Shown here: positions 1 through 7,558 of the stretch, piece after piece | Layout: each line of letters opens with the position of its first letter | How positions within the stretch are numbered: position 1 is the stretch's first letter | Origin: Candidatus Rifleibacteriota bacterium | GTDB taxonomy: Bacteria > Riflebacteria > Ozemobacteria > Ozemobacterales > Ozemobacteraceae | Assembly (NCBI GenBank): GCA_029564115.1 | Contig: JAKQQP010000230.1 | Coordinates: 1 to 9,080 of the forward strand | Reading direction: 5' to 3' | DNA length: 9,080 bases | The notes under the pieces: generated by a model | The model's database searches: none | Told to the model about the DNA's origin: nothing | Seen by the model: only the letters and a program-made list of their open reading frames with translations | Translations under genes and position numbers: made by a program

Positions 1-576
1 AAAGAACAGGGCACTGGCCTGGGGTTGGCGACCGTCTTTGGCATAGTCAAACAAAACAATGGTTTTATCAATGTCTACAGTGAGCCGGGCAAAGGCTCCA
101 CTTTTAAAATTTATTTACCGGCAGCTTCCGGTAAAGTTGAAAAAATCCCGGTCGAGAAAAAGCCCCCCGCCGCTGCCAGGAGCTCAGGCGAAACGATTCT
201 GCTTGTCGAAGACGAACAAACCATAAGAGAAATAAGCAAAAAAATGCTGGAAATGCTCGGCTATAAAGTCATTGCCGCCGAGTCGCCAGCCGAAGCCCTT
301 AAAATTTCAGAAAACAGAGATAATAAACTCGATCTTCTGATGACTGACGTGGTCATGCCGGGTATGAACGGGCGGCAGCTGGCTGATAAGATACGCTCGT
401 TTTTTCCCCAGCTCAAAGTTCTGTTCATGTCGGGTTATACCGCCAATGTCATCGTCGATAACGGCGTACTCAAAGAAGGCATGGAATTCATTCAAAAGCC
501 GTTTTCGATAAATGGTCTCAGCGAAAAAATTCGCAGTATTCTTGCCCCCGCAGCTTCTGCAGCAAAAAGCGACTGA
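1..576 (+). CDS. Hybrid sensor histidine kinase, C-terminal part (HATPase end + receiver domain), 5' truncated
   Basis: Open from the first base (codons 1-191, stop TGA 574-576), so the true start lies upstream. Codons 4-9 read GTGLGL, the G2 box of the HATPase_c ATP-binding domain, followed by the usual closing strands (ATVFGIVKQ, then SEPGKGSTFKIYLP, roughly codons 10-40). After a Lys/Pro/Ala-rich linker (about 41-60) comes a complete receiver domain: acidic pair E70/D71, phospho-acceptor D116 in TDVVMPGMNG (codon 346-348), switch serine S144 in FMSGYT, and conserved K166 in QKPF. All catalytic positions are present. This arrangement is known from PAS-containing hybrid kinases, which autophosphorylate on a histidine (outside the window) and pass phosphate to the attached receiver. 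There is no DNA-binding output domain. Signal, transmembrane part and downstream partner are not visible. The family call is firm; the ligand is unknown. Confidence 0.95.
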   Translation, partial: KEQGTGLGLATVFGIVKQNNGFINVYSEPGKGSTFKIYLPAASGKVEKIPVEKKPPAAARSSGETILLVEDEQTIREISKKMLEMLGYKVIAAESPAEALKISENRDNKLDLLMTDVVMPGMNGRQLADKIRSFFPQLKVLFMSGYTANVIVDNGVLKEGMEFIQKPFSINGLSEKIRSILAPAASAAKSD

Positions 577-616
577 ACTTTCATCTCGAAATGGAGCCTG
601 CGCAGTGATTTTGAAC

Positions 617-630
617 TTGGCAATTGCCAA
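617..630. promoter_or_regulatory. 14-bp perfect palindrome upstream of the ATPase gene
   Basis: TTGGCAATTGCCAA is a perfect inverted repeat in the 108-bp gap between the kinase and the ATPase gene, 55 bp before the ATPase start. It could be a dimeric regulator's operator. Alternatively it is a small hairpin (5-bp stem, AATT loop), but no T-run follows, so a rho-independent terminator is unlikely. No convincing -35/-10 pair was found beside it. The palindrome is seen; its function is inferred. Confidence 0.35.
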
Positions 631-673
631 ATCGATCAGAACAGGTTAGTCTTTAGGGTAATATAAAAAAAAT

Positions 674-679
674 GAGGGG
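674..679 (+). promoter_or_regulatory. Ribosome binding site of the GspE/PilB-like ATPase gene
   Basis: GAGGGG lies 5 bases before the ATG at 685, a good Shine-Dalgarno match with near-ideal spacing, which supports that start. An A-rich stretch (661-672) precedes it. Confidence 0.7.
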
Positions 680-684
680 TAATC

Positions 685-2244
685 ATGCCGACAAACCGTC
701 GTAATTTTTTTGACCAGGCCGATTTTGCGCTTCATCGCGACTTCATGCGTACTCTTACCGAAGAATTCTGCCGCAAGCATCAGGTTGTTCTGCTCGGCCG
801 GCGACCTTCGTCAAAAGAAGAGTCTGCCACTCTGGGCATGCTTGACACATCAGACATTCATGTGTTGAAAGAAGTCGAAAAGATCACCGGGCTTCCTGTC
901 GAGCACAAGCAGCTCAATTCTTATGAAGTCGATCAGGCGCTCGATTTCGCTTTCACAGAAAGCGATCTGCCGAATGCCGTAATGAGCAGAAACCCTGTGA
1001 AAGAGCGCATTGCCCTGAATTACACCCAGAAAATATCTTTTGAGCGCGACCAGAAGCCAGCAGCCATCTGCGCCGATATTCTTGCCACCGCTGTCAGTAT
1101 GCGTGCTTCAGATATCCATATCGAAGTGTTCAGCAACGACGTCGGCCTCAGACTCAGAATCGATGGCGTTCTGCGTAAAATTCCGTCACCAATGAGCCCC
1201 GACAACATTCAATCAGTCGTGCAGCACATAAAAGTTCTCTCAGAACTCAACATTGCCGACCGGCGCCTGCCCCAGGACGGGCACATAGTCTCGCGTTACA
1301 CCGGCCAGGATGACCGGTCGCGGCGCATCGACTTCCGTGTCTCGATATTGCCAGGCATGTATGGCGAAGATTGCGTTCTTCGCGTTCTCGACGAGACCTG
1401 TCTGACGATCAAGCTCGAAGGCCTCGGCATGTCGGCGAAAAAGTTCGAGCTTTTCCGCACCATGCTGCACGAGCCTGGCGGTCTGATTCTTGTTTCAGGG
1501 CCAACTTCGAGTGGCAAAACCACGACGATTTATGCAGTCATCGAGCACATGAAAAGCGACTCGAAAAAAATTCTGACAGTCGAAGACCCAATCGAATATG
1601 AAATCGCCAAAGTCAACCAGAAGCAGATTAACCCGGTAATGTCTTTTGCCGACTACACCCGCGCTTTCATGCGCCAGAACCCTGACATCGTCGTAATCGG
1701 CGAAGTTCGTGACGAAGAAACCGCCGTTATGGCCGTCAGAGCATCGCAAATGGGGCATCTGGTTCTGACCACCCTCCATTCGCGTGATGCTGCCTCGGCG
1801 GTGGCACGCATGCTGTCGCTCGGTGTTGAACGCAACATTCTTGCCGCCGGCCTGATCGGCGTGCTGGCGCAGCGTCTGGTTCGCCGCGTCTGTATCGGCT
1901 GCATCGAATCTTATCAACCCGACCAGGAAACCCTCGATCTTCTGCCGGGCCTGCCCAAAGACATGCCGTTCAGGCACGGAAAGGGCTGCGAGCTTTGCGG
2001 CCGAACCGGCTATCGCGGGCTTTGCGGCGTCTTCGAGCTTCTTCCCTTCGACGCCAATCTGCGCAAGATTGTGGCGACAGGCGCGATAGGCAGTGCAGCG
2101 GCCGTTCCGCTGCCTGAGGGTTTCAAAACCATGTATGACTTCGCCATCGAAAAAGCAGCGCAGGGTATTACAACAGTCGAAGAAATTGTCAGAACCATTC
2201 CGGTGCCTGCACGATTCGAAAAAGTGGCAAAACAGGTCATCTGA
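685..2244 (+). CDS. GspE/PilB-family secretion or pilus-assembly ATPase
   Basis: A 519-residue cytoplasmic ATPase of the type II secretion / type IV pilus assembly superfamily; these hexamers use ATP to drive pilin or pseudopilin polymerisation at the inner membrane. Residues about 30-92 resemble the second half of a MshEN (T2SSE N-terminal) domain, ending TGLPVEHKQLNSYEVDQALD. Residues 140-240 hold the N2 domain (ASDIHIE, RIDG, RVSILPGMYGE). Walker A is GPTSSGKT (272-279), the Asp box is EDPIEYE (300 region), Walker B is IVVIGEVRDEET (335-346, catalytic E340), and the His box is GHLVLTTLH (357-365). A four-cysteine zinc site is C403/C406 and C435/C438. All key residues are intact and length is typical. 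The lack of a PilT-type AIRNLIRE motif and the presence of the zinc module favour an assembly over a retraction ATPase. No gspF/pilC, pilin or secretin is in the window, so GspE and PilB roles cannot be separated and no symbol is given. Confidence 0.93.
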   Translation: MPTNRRNFFDQADFALHRDFMRTLTEEFCRKHQVVLLGRRPSSKEESATLGMLDTSDIHVLKEVEKITGLPVEHKQLNSYEVDQALDFAFTESDLPNAVMSRNPVKERIALNYTQKISFERDQKPAAICADILATAVSMRASDIHIEVFSNDVGLRLRIDGVLRKIPSPMSPDNIQSVVQHIKVLSELNIADRRLPQDGHIVSRYTGQDDRSRRIDFRVSILPGMYGEDCVLRVLDETCLTIKLEGLGMSAKKFELFRTMLHEPGGLILVSGPTSSGKTTTIYAVIEHMKSDSKKILTVEDPIEYEIAKVNQKQINPVMSFADYTRAFMRQNPDIVVIGEVRDEETAVMAVRASQMGHLVLTTLHSRDAASAVARMLSLGVERNILAAGLIGVLAQRLVRRVCIGCIESYQPDQETLDLLPGLPKDMPFRHGKGCELCGRTGYRGLCGVFELLPFDANLRKIVATGAIGSAAAVPLPEGFKTMYDFAIEKAAQGITTVEEIVRTIPVPARFEKVAKQVI

Positions 2245-2264
2245 GCGACCCAACCGCTTAAAAC

Positions 2265-2284
2265 CCTGGGCAGCCTTTGCCAGG
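2265..2284 (+). other. Imperfect stem-loop after the ATPase gene
   Basis: CCTGG-GCA at 2265-2272 pairs with TGC-CAGG at 2278-2284 with one bulged G and a short loop, 21 bases after the ATPase stop. It is not followed by a T-run, so it is at most a weak attenuator or an RNA 3' end stabiliser between this gene and the Tim44/TerB gene. Confidence 0.25.
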
Positions 2285-2326
2285 ACTTGCCTACGAACGG
2301 TGTTACAATAAAGCAACCGGTTCATT

Positions 2327-2332
2327 TATAAT
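2327..2332 (+). promoter_or_regulatory. Perfect -10-like TATAAT just before the Tim44/TerB gene
   Basis: TATAAT stands 2 bases before the ATG at 2335, with only a poor -35 candidate (TTACAA, 2303-2308, 18-bp spacer). If used, transcription would start at about 2338-2340, just inside the annotated start, so it may be chance or may point to a later start codon. No Shine-Dalgarno sequence is visible in front of 2335. Confidence 0.25.
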
Positions 2333-2334
2333 TT

Positions 2335-4752
2335 ATGAAAATCAATAAAGAAACATTTTATACCGTAAGTATCAGTCTGGTTTTGCTGGCCGCGATCATG
2401 GCCTATTTTTTCGATCGTATCACCGATGACTTCACGATTCCGATGGTTTTGTCAATTCTCAAAATCAAAGAACCGGCGCATAACTACGCGCATTATTTCT
2501 CGCCTGATGTTTCTTTTCTGGCACTGTTCACCATCATCTGTCTGGTTGCTCTGCGCGTTCTGCAACGAGCTGAGCCGATTGTCTACATCATCTACAGCGC
2601 CTCGCTGTTCTTCTGTTTTTTTTACTTTTTCATCGCGCCTCTTGAAGCGTTTGTGGTTCTGCCGGCTTTTGTGTTTCCGGTTTTTCTCTGGCATCAGAAG
2701 CGTATCGACAATATTGTTCTGGCGGCTATTGGCGCTGCACTCATTGCCTGCAGCTGGTATTTTTTCGAAAAACCCGTGACGTTTCTGCTGATGCTGCCCA
2801 TGTGCCATCTCTTTGCCATAAGGGCGAACAACGCCCTGCAAAGTCGCTATTCGGGCAGTGAAGTGCGAATTCTTTCGAAGCTCAGTTCAACCCAGAAAAA
2901 AAAGATCAACCCGCACCACAGTTACCTTAAACAAGACCTCTGGGACATAATCGGCCCCGAAATAGAAGCTCTGGCAGACAGCTGGTCTAAAGTCAAAGAA
3001 ACGACTCTCGGTGAAAGTTCGGGTTTCGACCCCAACGAGCTGCCGATCTCACGCAAGCCCGGCACTGTAGCTTCGATGGTCGAAATCCAGGACCCCAAAG
3101 ACCTCGCAAATGCAGTAAAAGCGCTACAGAATCGCGACCCGTTGTTTTCTGAAGCAGAGTTTTTAAATAAATTCAAAAATATCTTCAACAAGATTCAGCA
3201 CGCCTGTTTCGAGCAAAAAATAGAAACGATACAGGCTATGGTTTCTGATGCTTTGTATGAGCAGTTTCGCTGCCGCGTCGAAGAGCAGAAAGAAGCCGGA
3301 ATCAAGTTCAAATGTCTCGAAACTGATCTGTACACAGTAAAAATCGCCCGCCTCGAGTCAGACAAAAACTTCGATGAACTTCATATTCTGGTGCGCGGTG
3401 AGGTTATGGAAACGGCCACCGATATCGAAACCGGCGAAACCCTCAACGCCGGTTCTCAGAAACATAAAATAAGCGAATTCTGGTCTTTCGTCAGACGACC
3501 TTCGGCAAAAACCCTCACCAAACCAGGGCTACTCGAAGGCAACTGCCCGAACTGCGGTGCCCCGATCAGCATTGGCCAGGCCACTATCTGTGCGATATGC
3601 TCTTCCTTCATACGTTCAGGCCATTACGACTGGGTCGTTTCAAAGGTAACCCAGGCCTGTGAATGGGAATACGCCAACCCCCGCCTCGTGCCCGGCTGGA
3701 ATGACGTCATTTCGCAGGATTCTGGTTTTACGATTCACCAGATCGAAGACCGTTGTGCCGTGATTTTCTGGATGCTGCGCCTCGTCGAGCGCCGCCGCAT
3801 ACTCGAGCCACTGCTGCGCTTCGCCACGGCCAAGTGTTGCGAAAACTATTCTTTCGGCATAAAAGGCATGCAGACCTACAGTTATATGGAAAACGTTTCA
3901 TTCGCTTCGGCCACCCTGAAAGCAATCATACCAGCCGCCAAATGTCAGCGACTGTATGTTCTCATCGTCTGGAGCGGCCTGCCGGTAACGATAACTCCAC
4001 AAGGCAGGCAACCGCAGCTGCATCGTTTCATCAAGCCAAGGCGCGATGTTCTGGTCCTGGTGCGACAAAACGGCATAAAGACAAATATCGACAACGCTCT
4101 GAGCAGCGCTCACTGCAGCAAATGCGGCGGCCCGCTCACTTCTAATTTCGCCATCAACTGCAGTTACTGTAATACTATTTTAAACGACGGCTCAGAATGG
4201 ATACTCGAAAAAATCATCAATGAAAAAAGCCAGGAATTTTGTGAGATAATGCACCAGAAGCAGCTGCTGCAAAAAAAAGTCGTCGCCGAAATAGTCAAAG
4301 AAAAAGAAAGCACAAAAGCTGTGCGCTCAGGTAGAGAACTGATCAGCATGTCAGCGCAAATGTTGCTGGCTGATGGCCATATCGACGCCAGCGAAATGGA
4401 AACCCTGAAAAAATTTGCCGCCCGTTACGAAATGCCTGAAGAATCGCTTGCCGGCATCGTCGAGGCAGTTAAACAGGGTGAGCTTTTCATTCCGCAGCCC
4501 GAAGACCGAAAAGAAGCCTGGGCTCTTCTCGAAGCTGCCGTGTGCATGGCTCTCGCCGACGGCGAAATAGCACCTCAAGAAGAAGAATACCTCAATACCC
4601 TGACCAAGAAACTCGGTTATACCAATATTGAGCTGAAAATGGCGATAAAAAAAGAAATGACCCGCAAACGCGAAGAAGCAAAAACTCTCGCGAGCAAACA
4701 GCGAAAACTGGCTCAGAGTCTGCCGACTTCCGACAAACCACCCGAAAACTGA
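2335..4752 (+). CDS. Membrane protein with two Tim44-like/zinc-ribbon units and a C-terminal TerB-like domain
   Basis: 805 residues. About six hydrophobic helices fill residues 9-165 (near 9-26, 58-76, 82-100, 103-119, 126-144, 148-163). An even number and a Lys-rich start put the rest in the cytoplasm. Residues about 267-398 look like a Tim44-like domain (DPLFSEAEF to FWSFVRR). A zinc ribbon follows, CPNCGAP with C404/C407/C419/C422. A second unit repeats this: about 463-580 (ending VLVLVRQNGIKT) and a ribbon CSKCGGP with C594/C597/C609/C612, with identical CxxC-x11-CxxC spacing. Residues about 663-775 form a TerB-like helical domain with two matching halves, MLLADGHIDASE and MALADGEIAPQE, whose acidic residues are typical of TerB. 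A charged tail ends the protein. Tim44-like domains often contact membranes or proteins and TerB occurs in envelope-stress and tellurite contexts; the actual job here is unknown. It starts 90 bp after the ATPase stop and may share its transcript. No Shine-Dalgarno supports ATG 2335, but it precedes the first helix with a normal Lys-containing N-terminus. Confidence 0.85.
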   Translation: MKINKETFYTVSISLVLLAAIMAYFFDRITDDFTIPMVLSILKIKEPAHNYAHYFSPDVSFLALFTIICLVALRVLQRAEPIVYIIYSASLFFCFFYFFIAPLEAFVVLPAFVFPVFLWHQKRIDNIVLAAIGAALIACSWYFFEKPVTFLLMLPMCHLFAIRANNALQSRYSGSEVRILSKLSSTQKKKINPHHSYLKQDLWDIIGPEIEALADSWSKVKETTLGESSGFDPNELPISRKPGTVASMVEIQDPKDLANAVKALQNRDPLFSEAEFLNKFKNIFNKIQHACFEQKIETIQAMVSDALYEQFRCRVEEQKEAGIKFKCLETDLYTVKIARLESDKNFDELHILVRGEVMETATDIETGETLNAGSQKHKISEFWSFVRRPSAKTLTKPGLLEGNCPNCGAPISIGQATICAICSSFIRSGHYDWVVSKVTQACEWEYANPRLVPGWNDVISQDSGFTIHQIEDRCAVIFWMLRLVERRRILEPLLRFATAKCCENYSFGIKGMQTYSYMENVSFASATLKAIIPAAKCQRLYVLIVWSGLPVTITPQGRQPQLHRFIKPRRDVLVLVRQNGIKTNIDNALSSAHCSKCGGPLTSNFAINCSYCNTILNDGSEWILEKIINEKSQEFCEIMHQKQLLQKKVVAEIVKEKESTKAVRSGRELISMSAQMLLADGHIDASEMETLKKFAARYEMPEESLAGIVEAVKQGELFIPQPEDRKEAWALLEAAVCMALADGEIAPQEEEYLNTLTKKLGYTNIELKMAIKKEMTRKREEAKTLASKQRKLAQSLPTSDKPPEN

Positions 4753-4776
4753 TCGATTATCTGCTCTGATACAAAC

Positions 4777-4786
4777 CAATTAATTG
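4777..4786. repeat. 10-bp palindrome in the convergent junction
   Basis: CAATTAATTG is a perfect AT-rich palindrome in the 48-bp gap between the two convergent stop codons (4752 and 4801). It may form part of a weak two-way transcription end together with the GC-rich hairpin beside it. Confidence 0.3.
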
Positions 4787-4787
4787 T

Positions 4788-4799
4788 CTGCCGGGGCAG
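4788..4799. terminator. Small GC-rich hairpin between convergent genes (weak terminator candidate)
   Basis: CTGCCGGGGCAG can fold into a 4-5 bp GC stem directly after the stop of the minus-strand gene and 36 bp after the stop of the plus-strand gene. No T-run follows in either direction, so it is not a standard rho-independent terminator. Position, not strength, is the argument for it. Confidence 0.25.
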
Positions 4800-4800
4800 C

Positions 4801-7557
4801 TCAGCGCTCGCTGATTTTGCCGCTGTGCAAGCTGCATTTGAGTGACAGCGGTTTAGGGCATTCGCCGGGGCGATGGCCGCAGGGCAGGAGTTTTTGAGCC
4901 GGTTGCGGTCGAGCAGTATTTACGACCGGAGCTTTCTCAGGAGTCTTTGCCGGAGGTTTCGCTGGTGGAGTTGTCGTTTTTTTGGCGGCGACAGGCTGCG
5001 CCTGTAACTTTTTAATGGCTGCCAGCAACTGGTTGTATGCAGCCAGAGCACTTTCATATTGCGGCTTGCGCCTGTTCAAAACCGAGGCGGCGAGCGCCGA
5101 TGACTCTGCCATATCAGCAACTGCAGGCAGCTTCAATCTTAGCAGGTCTCTTTTCAGACTGTCAGGAACGCGTTCGAGAGTACCAACTTCGCCAAAGAAG
5201 TTTTCTGGCATACGACCATCTGGTCGCGCGATTTCGCCAAGCCTTGATTTAACGACCAGCCAGTCTCCCTCGTAAGTCTGTCGGCTATCGCCGAAGAAAC
5301 GGCCGGCTTTTTCAATTCTGTCTTTGAGCGTATCAAAAGCAGTCAGATTTTTTTTATACTGCGCCTCGTTTTTGCGCATGATTTCGGCATTTGCAGCAGC
5401 CTGACGGCCCGCTTCAAGCAATTGTTGCCGCCGGGTTTCGAATTCTGCCAGCAGCTCTTCGTTACCTCTGGCACGAGCAATTTCGTCGAGGTTTTCGAAA
5501 TCGGAACCGGTGCGGTCAAGCACAGCTTTCTGCTGAGCGGCTGCCGTTAACAGACCGGCGGCAATATTGGCCGCAGATGTTTTGCTTTTGCCCGCCTGCA
5601 AATCGTAAGAGGCAATTTCGGCTTTTTGCAGCAGAGTTTTTATTGCGGCACTACATCCATTCAGCTGCTTTTCGAGGCGCATGTCAACTTTTGTCAGATC
5701 GAGAGGCTCATTGGAATCACTAGCCTCATCCAGGTTTCTGACAAAAGCCGCGAGACTTTCGTATTGGTGATCGAGTTGTCTGAGCGCAAGTTTTGCTGAT
5801 CTGGCGTTCTGTTCAAGAACAGATTTAAAATAAGCAGCCTCGGCAGCAAGACGTTTCAACTCAGCAACAGCATCTTTGCCGAATTTTATGGCGCGGGCAC
5901 TCTGAACGCTTTGTTCCATGTTCTGTGCCTGAATTTCGGCATAGGACTGTTCGAGAACATTATGCGTATCGAGCGCCTCGCCGACAAGAAAAAGCGCTGA
6001 TTCACCGGCAGTGGCGGCAGCACCGGCAACCCCTTTCGAAGCAGTTTTCAAGAGGTCGTAGCTACCGATGAGAGAGCCATGAAAGGTTCCTTTAACCGAT
6101 GCCTGGGCCATAATCTTCAGTCTGGTCGCTATCGAATCGGGGTCTTCGCCGGCAGCACGGTATTCAGCCTGCAGACGCTCAATTTCGCGCCTGGTATAAT
6201 CAGCAGTTTCGTTGCTGACATTCTCAAGAGTGCCGCCAATCGACATGTTCCAGAGAATTTCGGTGGCGCTTTTGCCGGCTTCATATTGATTGCGAATATT
6301 CAATGCGGTATTCACCAGACCTAAAGCCCCGCACAACGTCTGCGTTTTTGAGACAGCCGTGGGTATTGCCGCTGCATTTGTTTTTTTCAGTTCAGCGTTG
6401 ATTGCTTTGGCAGCTTTTGCCCCAAATCTGGCTTCGAGATCGGCAAGCGCCTGTGACTGCTGCGGCGCGGTCAGATTTTTCAAGTTGGCTGCCACAGCTC
6501 GGTCGGCAGCAGCAACATCGCCGCCGGCCAGGGCAGCGCCATATATTGCCTCATTCATTCTGCCGGTGGCTTTTGTTGCCAGGTGCCCGTTCATTGCTTC
6601 AACACTGGCTTCGGCCCGCAAAGCTTCTTTGGCCGCATTGCGCCTTTGGGCATCTTTAAGCAGTCGCGTCTCTTTTTCCCTCTGCCGCGTTTGCTGGTCG
6701 TCAGGCGTTAGAACCAAGTCAGCCACGTGGTTGTCGCGCTCGATATATTTGCTCATAAAAGCCGTATGTTTGCGAATTTCGATATCGATGTTTTCGACCA
6801 GTTCAGGGTTGCTGGTCTGCCGGCGTTCACGGCGCAAGCGCTGCACTTCGTTATTCATGAGCTGAATTTTCTTCTGCATTTCGTTGTGGTAGGCGGCGGC
6901 TTCATACGACGACAGATTCTGCGGTGCATTGCCATCGATGGCGAGCTGCAGCTTTGCCGCTTCGGCGCTGTTGTAGGCAACCCCGCCCTGAGAGTTTATC
7001 CAGGTGGTGGCCGCTTTAAATTCGCCGGCAGGCATATCTGGGGAAGGCATGATATCGGTAGTGAGCTTTTTTGCCCAGTTCTCGTGCGCAGCCGGTTTGA
7101 GGCCGGCAGACTTTAAATAACTGCCAACCTGCTGATTGTAGTCATTACGCATGTTCTTGACGTCGTCAACTTTGAGAGGCCCCTTATTGCTGGCGAGCTG
7201 ACGGTCGGTATCGGTTCCAGGCTTGAAGTCGCCGACTTTTGTGACAGGCGGCAAAACGCTCAGCCCGCGTTTATTGGCAGCCTGCCTGATAAGTTCATCG
7301 TTTTTGGCGACAAAAGCTCTCTGGTTGGCCTGGTATTCAGAATTATCCAGTTTACCTGACATTGCCAGATTGTTTATTTTGTCGTTCTCGGCAAAGGCTA
7401 TGGCTTTTTGCTTTTCAGTGGCGGTGCCGGCAGCGACGGCCCTGGCACTGGCCAGTATTTCTTCGTTGGAAAATTCAAGAGCCTGAACCGGCATCGCCTG
7501 CGAAGACAGAAGCAAAAATGCCGACACTATGATAAACAGCGAATTTTTGTTTTTCAT
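4801..7557 (-). CDS. Large exported, helix-rich protein with proline-rich linker and Cys/His tail; family not recognised
   Basis: 918 residues. A clear Sec signal peptide opens it: MKNKN, a hydrophobic core (about 6-19) and a likely cut near PVQA-LE (residue 27). Residues about 30-200 look mixed/globular, including a PGTDTD turn (113-118). Most of 200-850 is rich in Ala, Glu, Lys, Gln and Arg with heptad-like spacing, suggesting long helices or coiled coil. Two less charged, Gly/Ala-rich stretches (about 407-445 and 490-530) could be membrane-active or buried helices. Residues 850-890 are a Lys/Pro/Thr/Ala linker of the kind that spans cell wall or periplasm. The end carries C893, H895, C900 and C908, a possible metal or disulfide site. 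I recognise no family and no enzyme motif. It starts one base after the stop of the upstream membrane/TPR gene (TGA-A-ATG) with a good ribosome site, so the two are made together and probably act together in the envelope. Confidence 0.85.
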   Translation of the reverse strand: MKNKNSLFIIVSAFLLLSSQAMPVQALEFSNEEILASARAVAAGTATEKQKAIAFAENDKINNLAMSGKLDNSEYQANQRAFVAKNDELIRQAANKRGLSVLPPVTKVGDFKPGTDTDRQLASNKGPLKVDDVKNMRNDYNQQVGSYLKSAGLKPAAHENWAKKLTTDIMPSPDMPAGEFKAATTWINSQGGVAYNSAEAAKLQLAIDGNAPQNLSSYEAAAYHNEMQKKIQLMNNEVQRLRRERRQTSNPELVENIDIEIRKHTAFMSKYIERDNHVADLVLTPDDQQTRQREKETRLLKDAQRRNAAKEALRAEASVEAMNGHLATKATGRMNEAIYGAALAGGDVAAADRAVAANLKNLTAPQQSQALADLEARFGAKAAKAINAELKKTNAAAIPTAVSKTQTLCGALGLVNTALNIRNQYEAGKSATEILWNMSIGGTLENVSNETADYTRREIERLQAEYRAAGEDPDSIATRLKIMAQASVKGTFHGSLIGSYDLLKTASKGVAGAAATAGESALFLVGEALDTHNVLEQSYAEIQAQNMEQSVQSARAIKFGKDAVAELKRLAAEAAYFKSVLEQNARSAKLALRQLDHQYESLAAFVRNLDEASDSNEPLDLTKVDMRLEKQLNGCSAAIKTLLQKAEIASYDLQAGKSKTSAANIAAGLLTAAAQQKAVLDRTGSDFENLDEIARARGNEELLAEFETRRQQLLEAGRQAAANAEIMRKNEAQYKKNLTAFDTLKDRIEKAGRFFGDSRQTYEGDWLVVKSRLGEIARPDGRMPENFFGEVGTLERVPDSLKRDLLRLKLPAVADMAESSALAASVLNRRKPQYESALAAYNQLLAAIKKLQAQPVAAKKTTTPPAKPPAKTPEKAPVVNTARPQPAQKLLPCGHRPGECPKPLSLKCSLHSGKISER

Positions 7558-7558
7558 T

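Noticed and set aside
598..612. Terminator after the kinase gene at CTGCGCAG followed by TGATTTT
   Set aside because: The 8-bp palindrome leaves no room for a loop with a stable stem and the T-run is short and interrupted.
617..632. Sigma-54 type promoter at TTGGCAATTGCC
   Set aside because: The GG at 619-620 is not followed by GC after ten bases, so the required -24/-12 spacing is not met; the palindrome explains the similarity.
1495..2325. 276-codon open frame on the minus strand across the ATPase gene
   Set aside because: It lies antisense to a gene with intact Walker A, Walker B and zinc motifs; its translation is Cys/His/Arg-rich with no domain pattern, as expected of a shadow frame.
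6290..6865. 191-codon plus-strand open frame inside the 918-residue gene
   Set aside because: Its Ala/Ser/Arg-rich translation mirrors the Ala/Glu/Lys-rich coding strand; there is no ribosome site and the minus frame has a signal peptide and coupled start.
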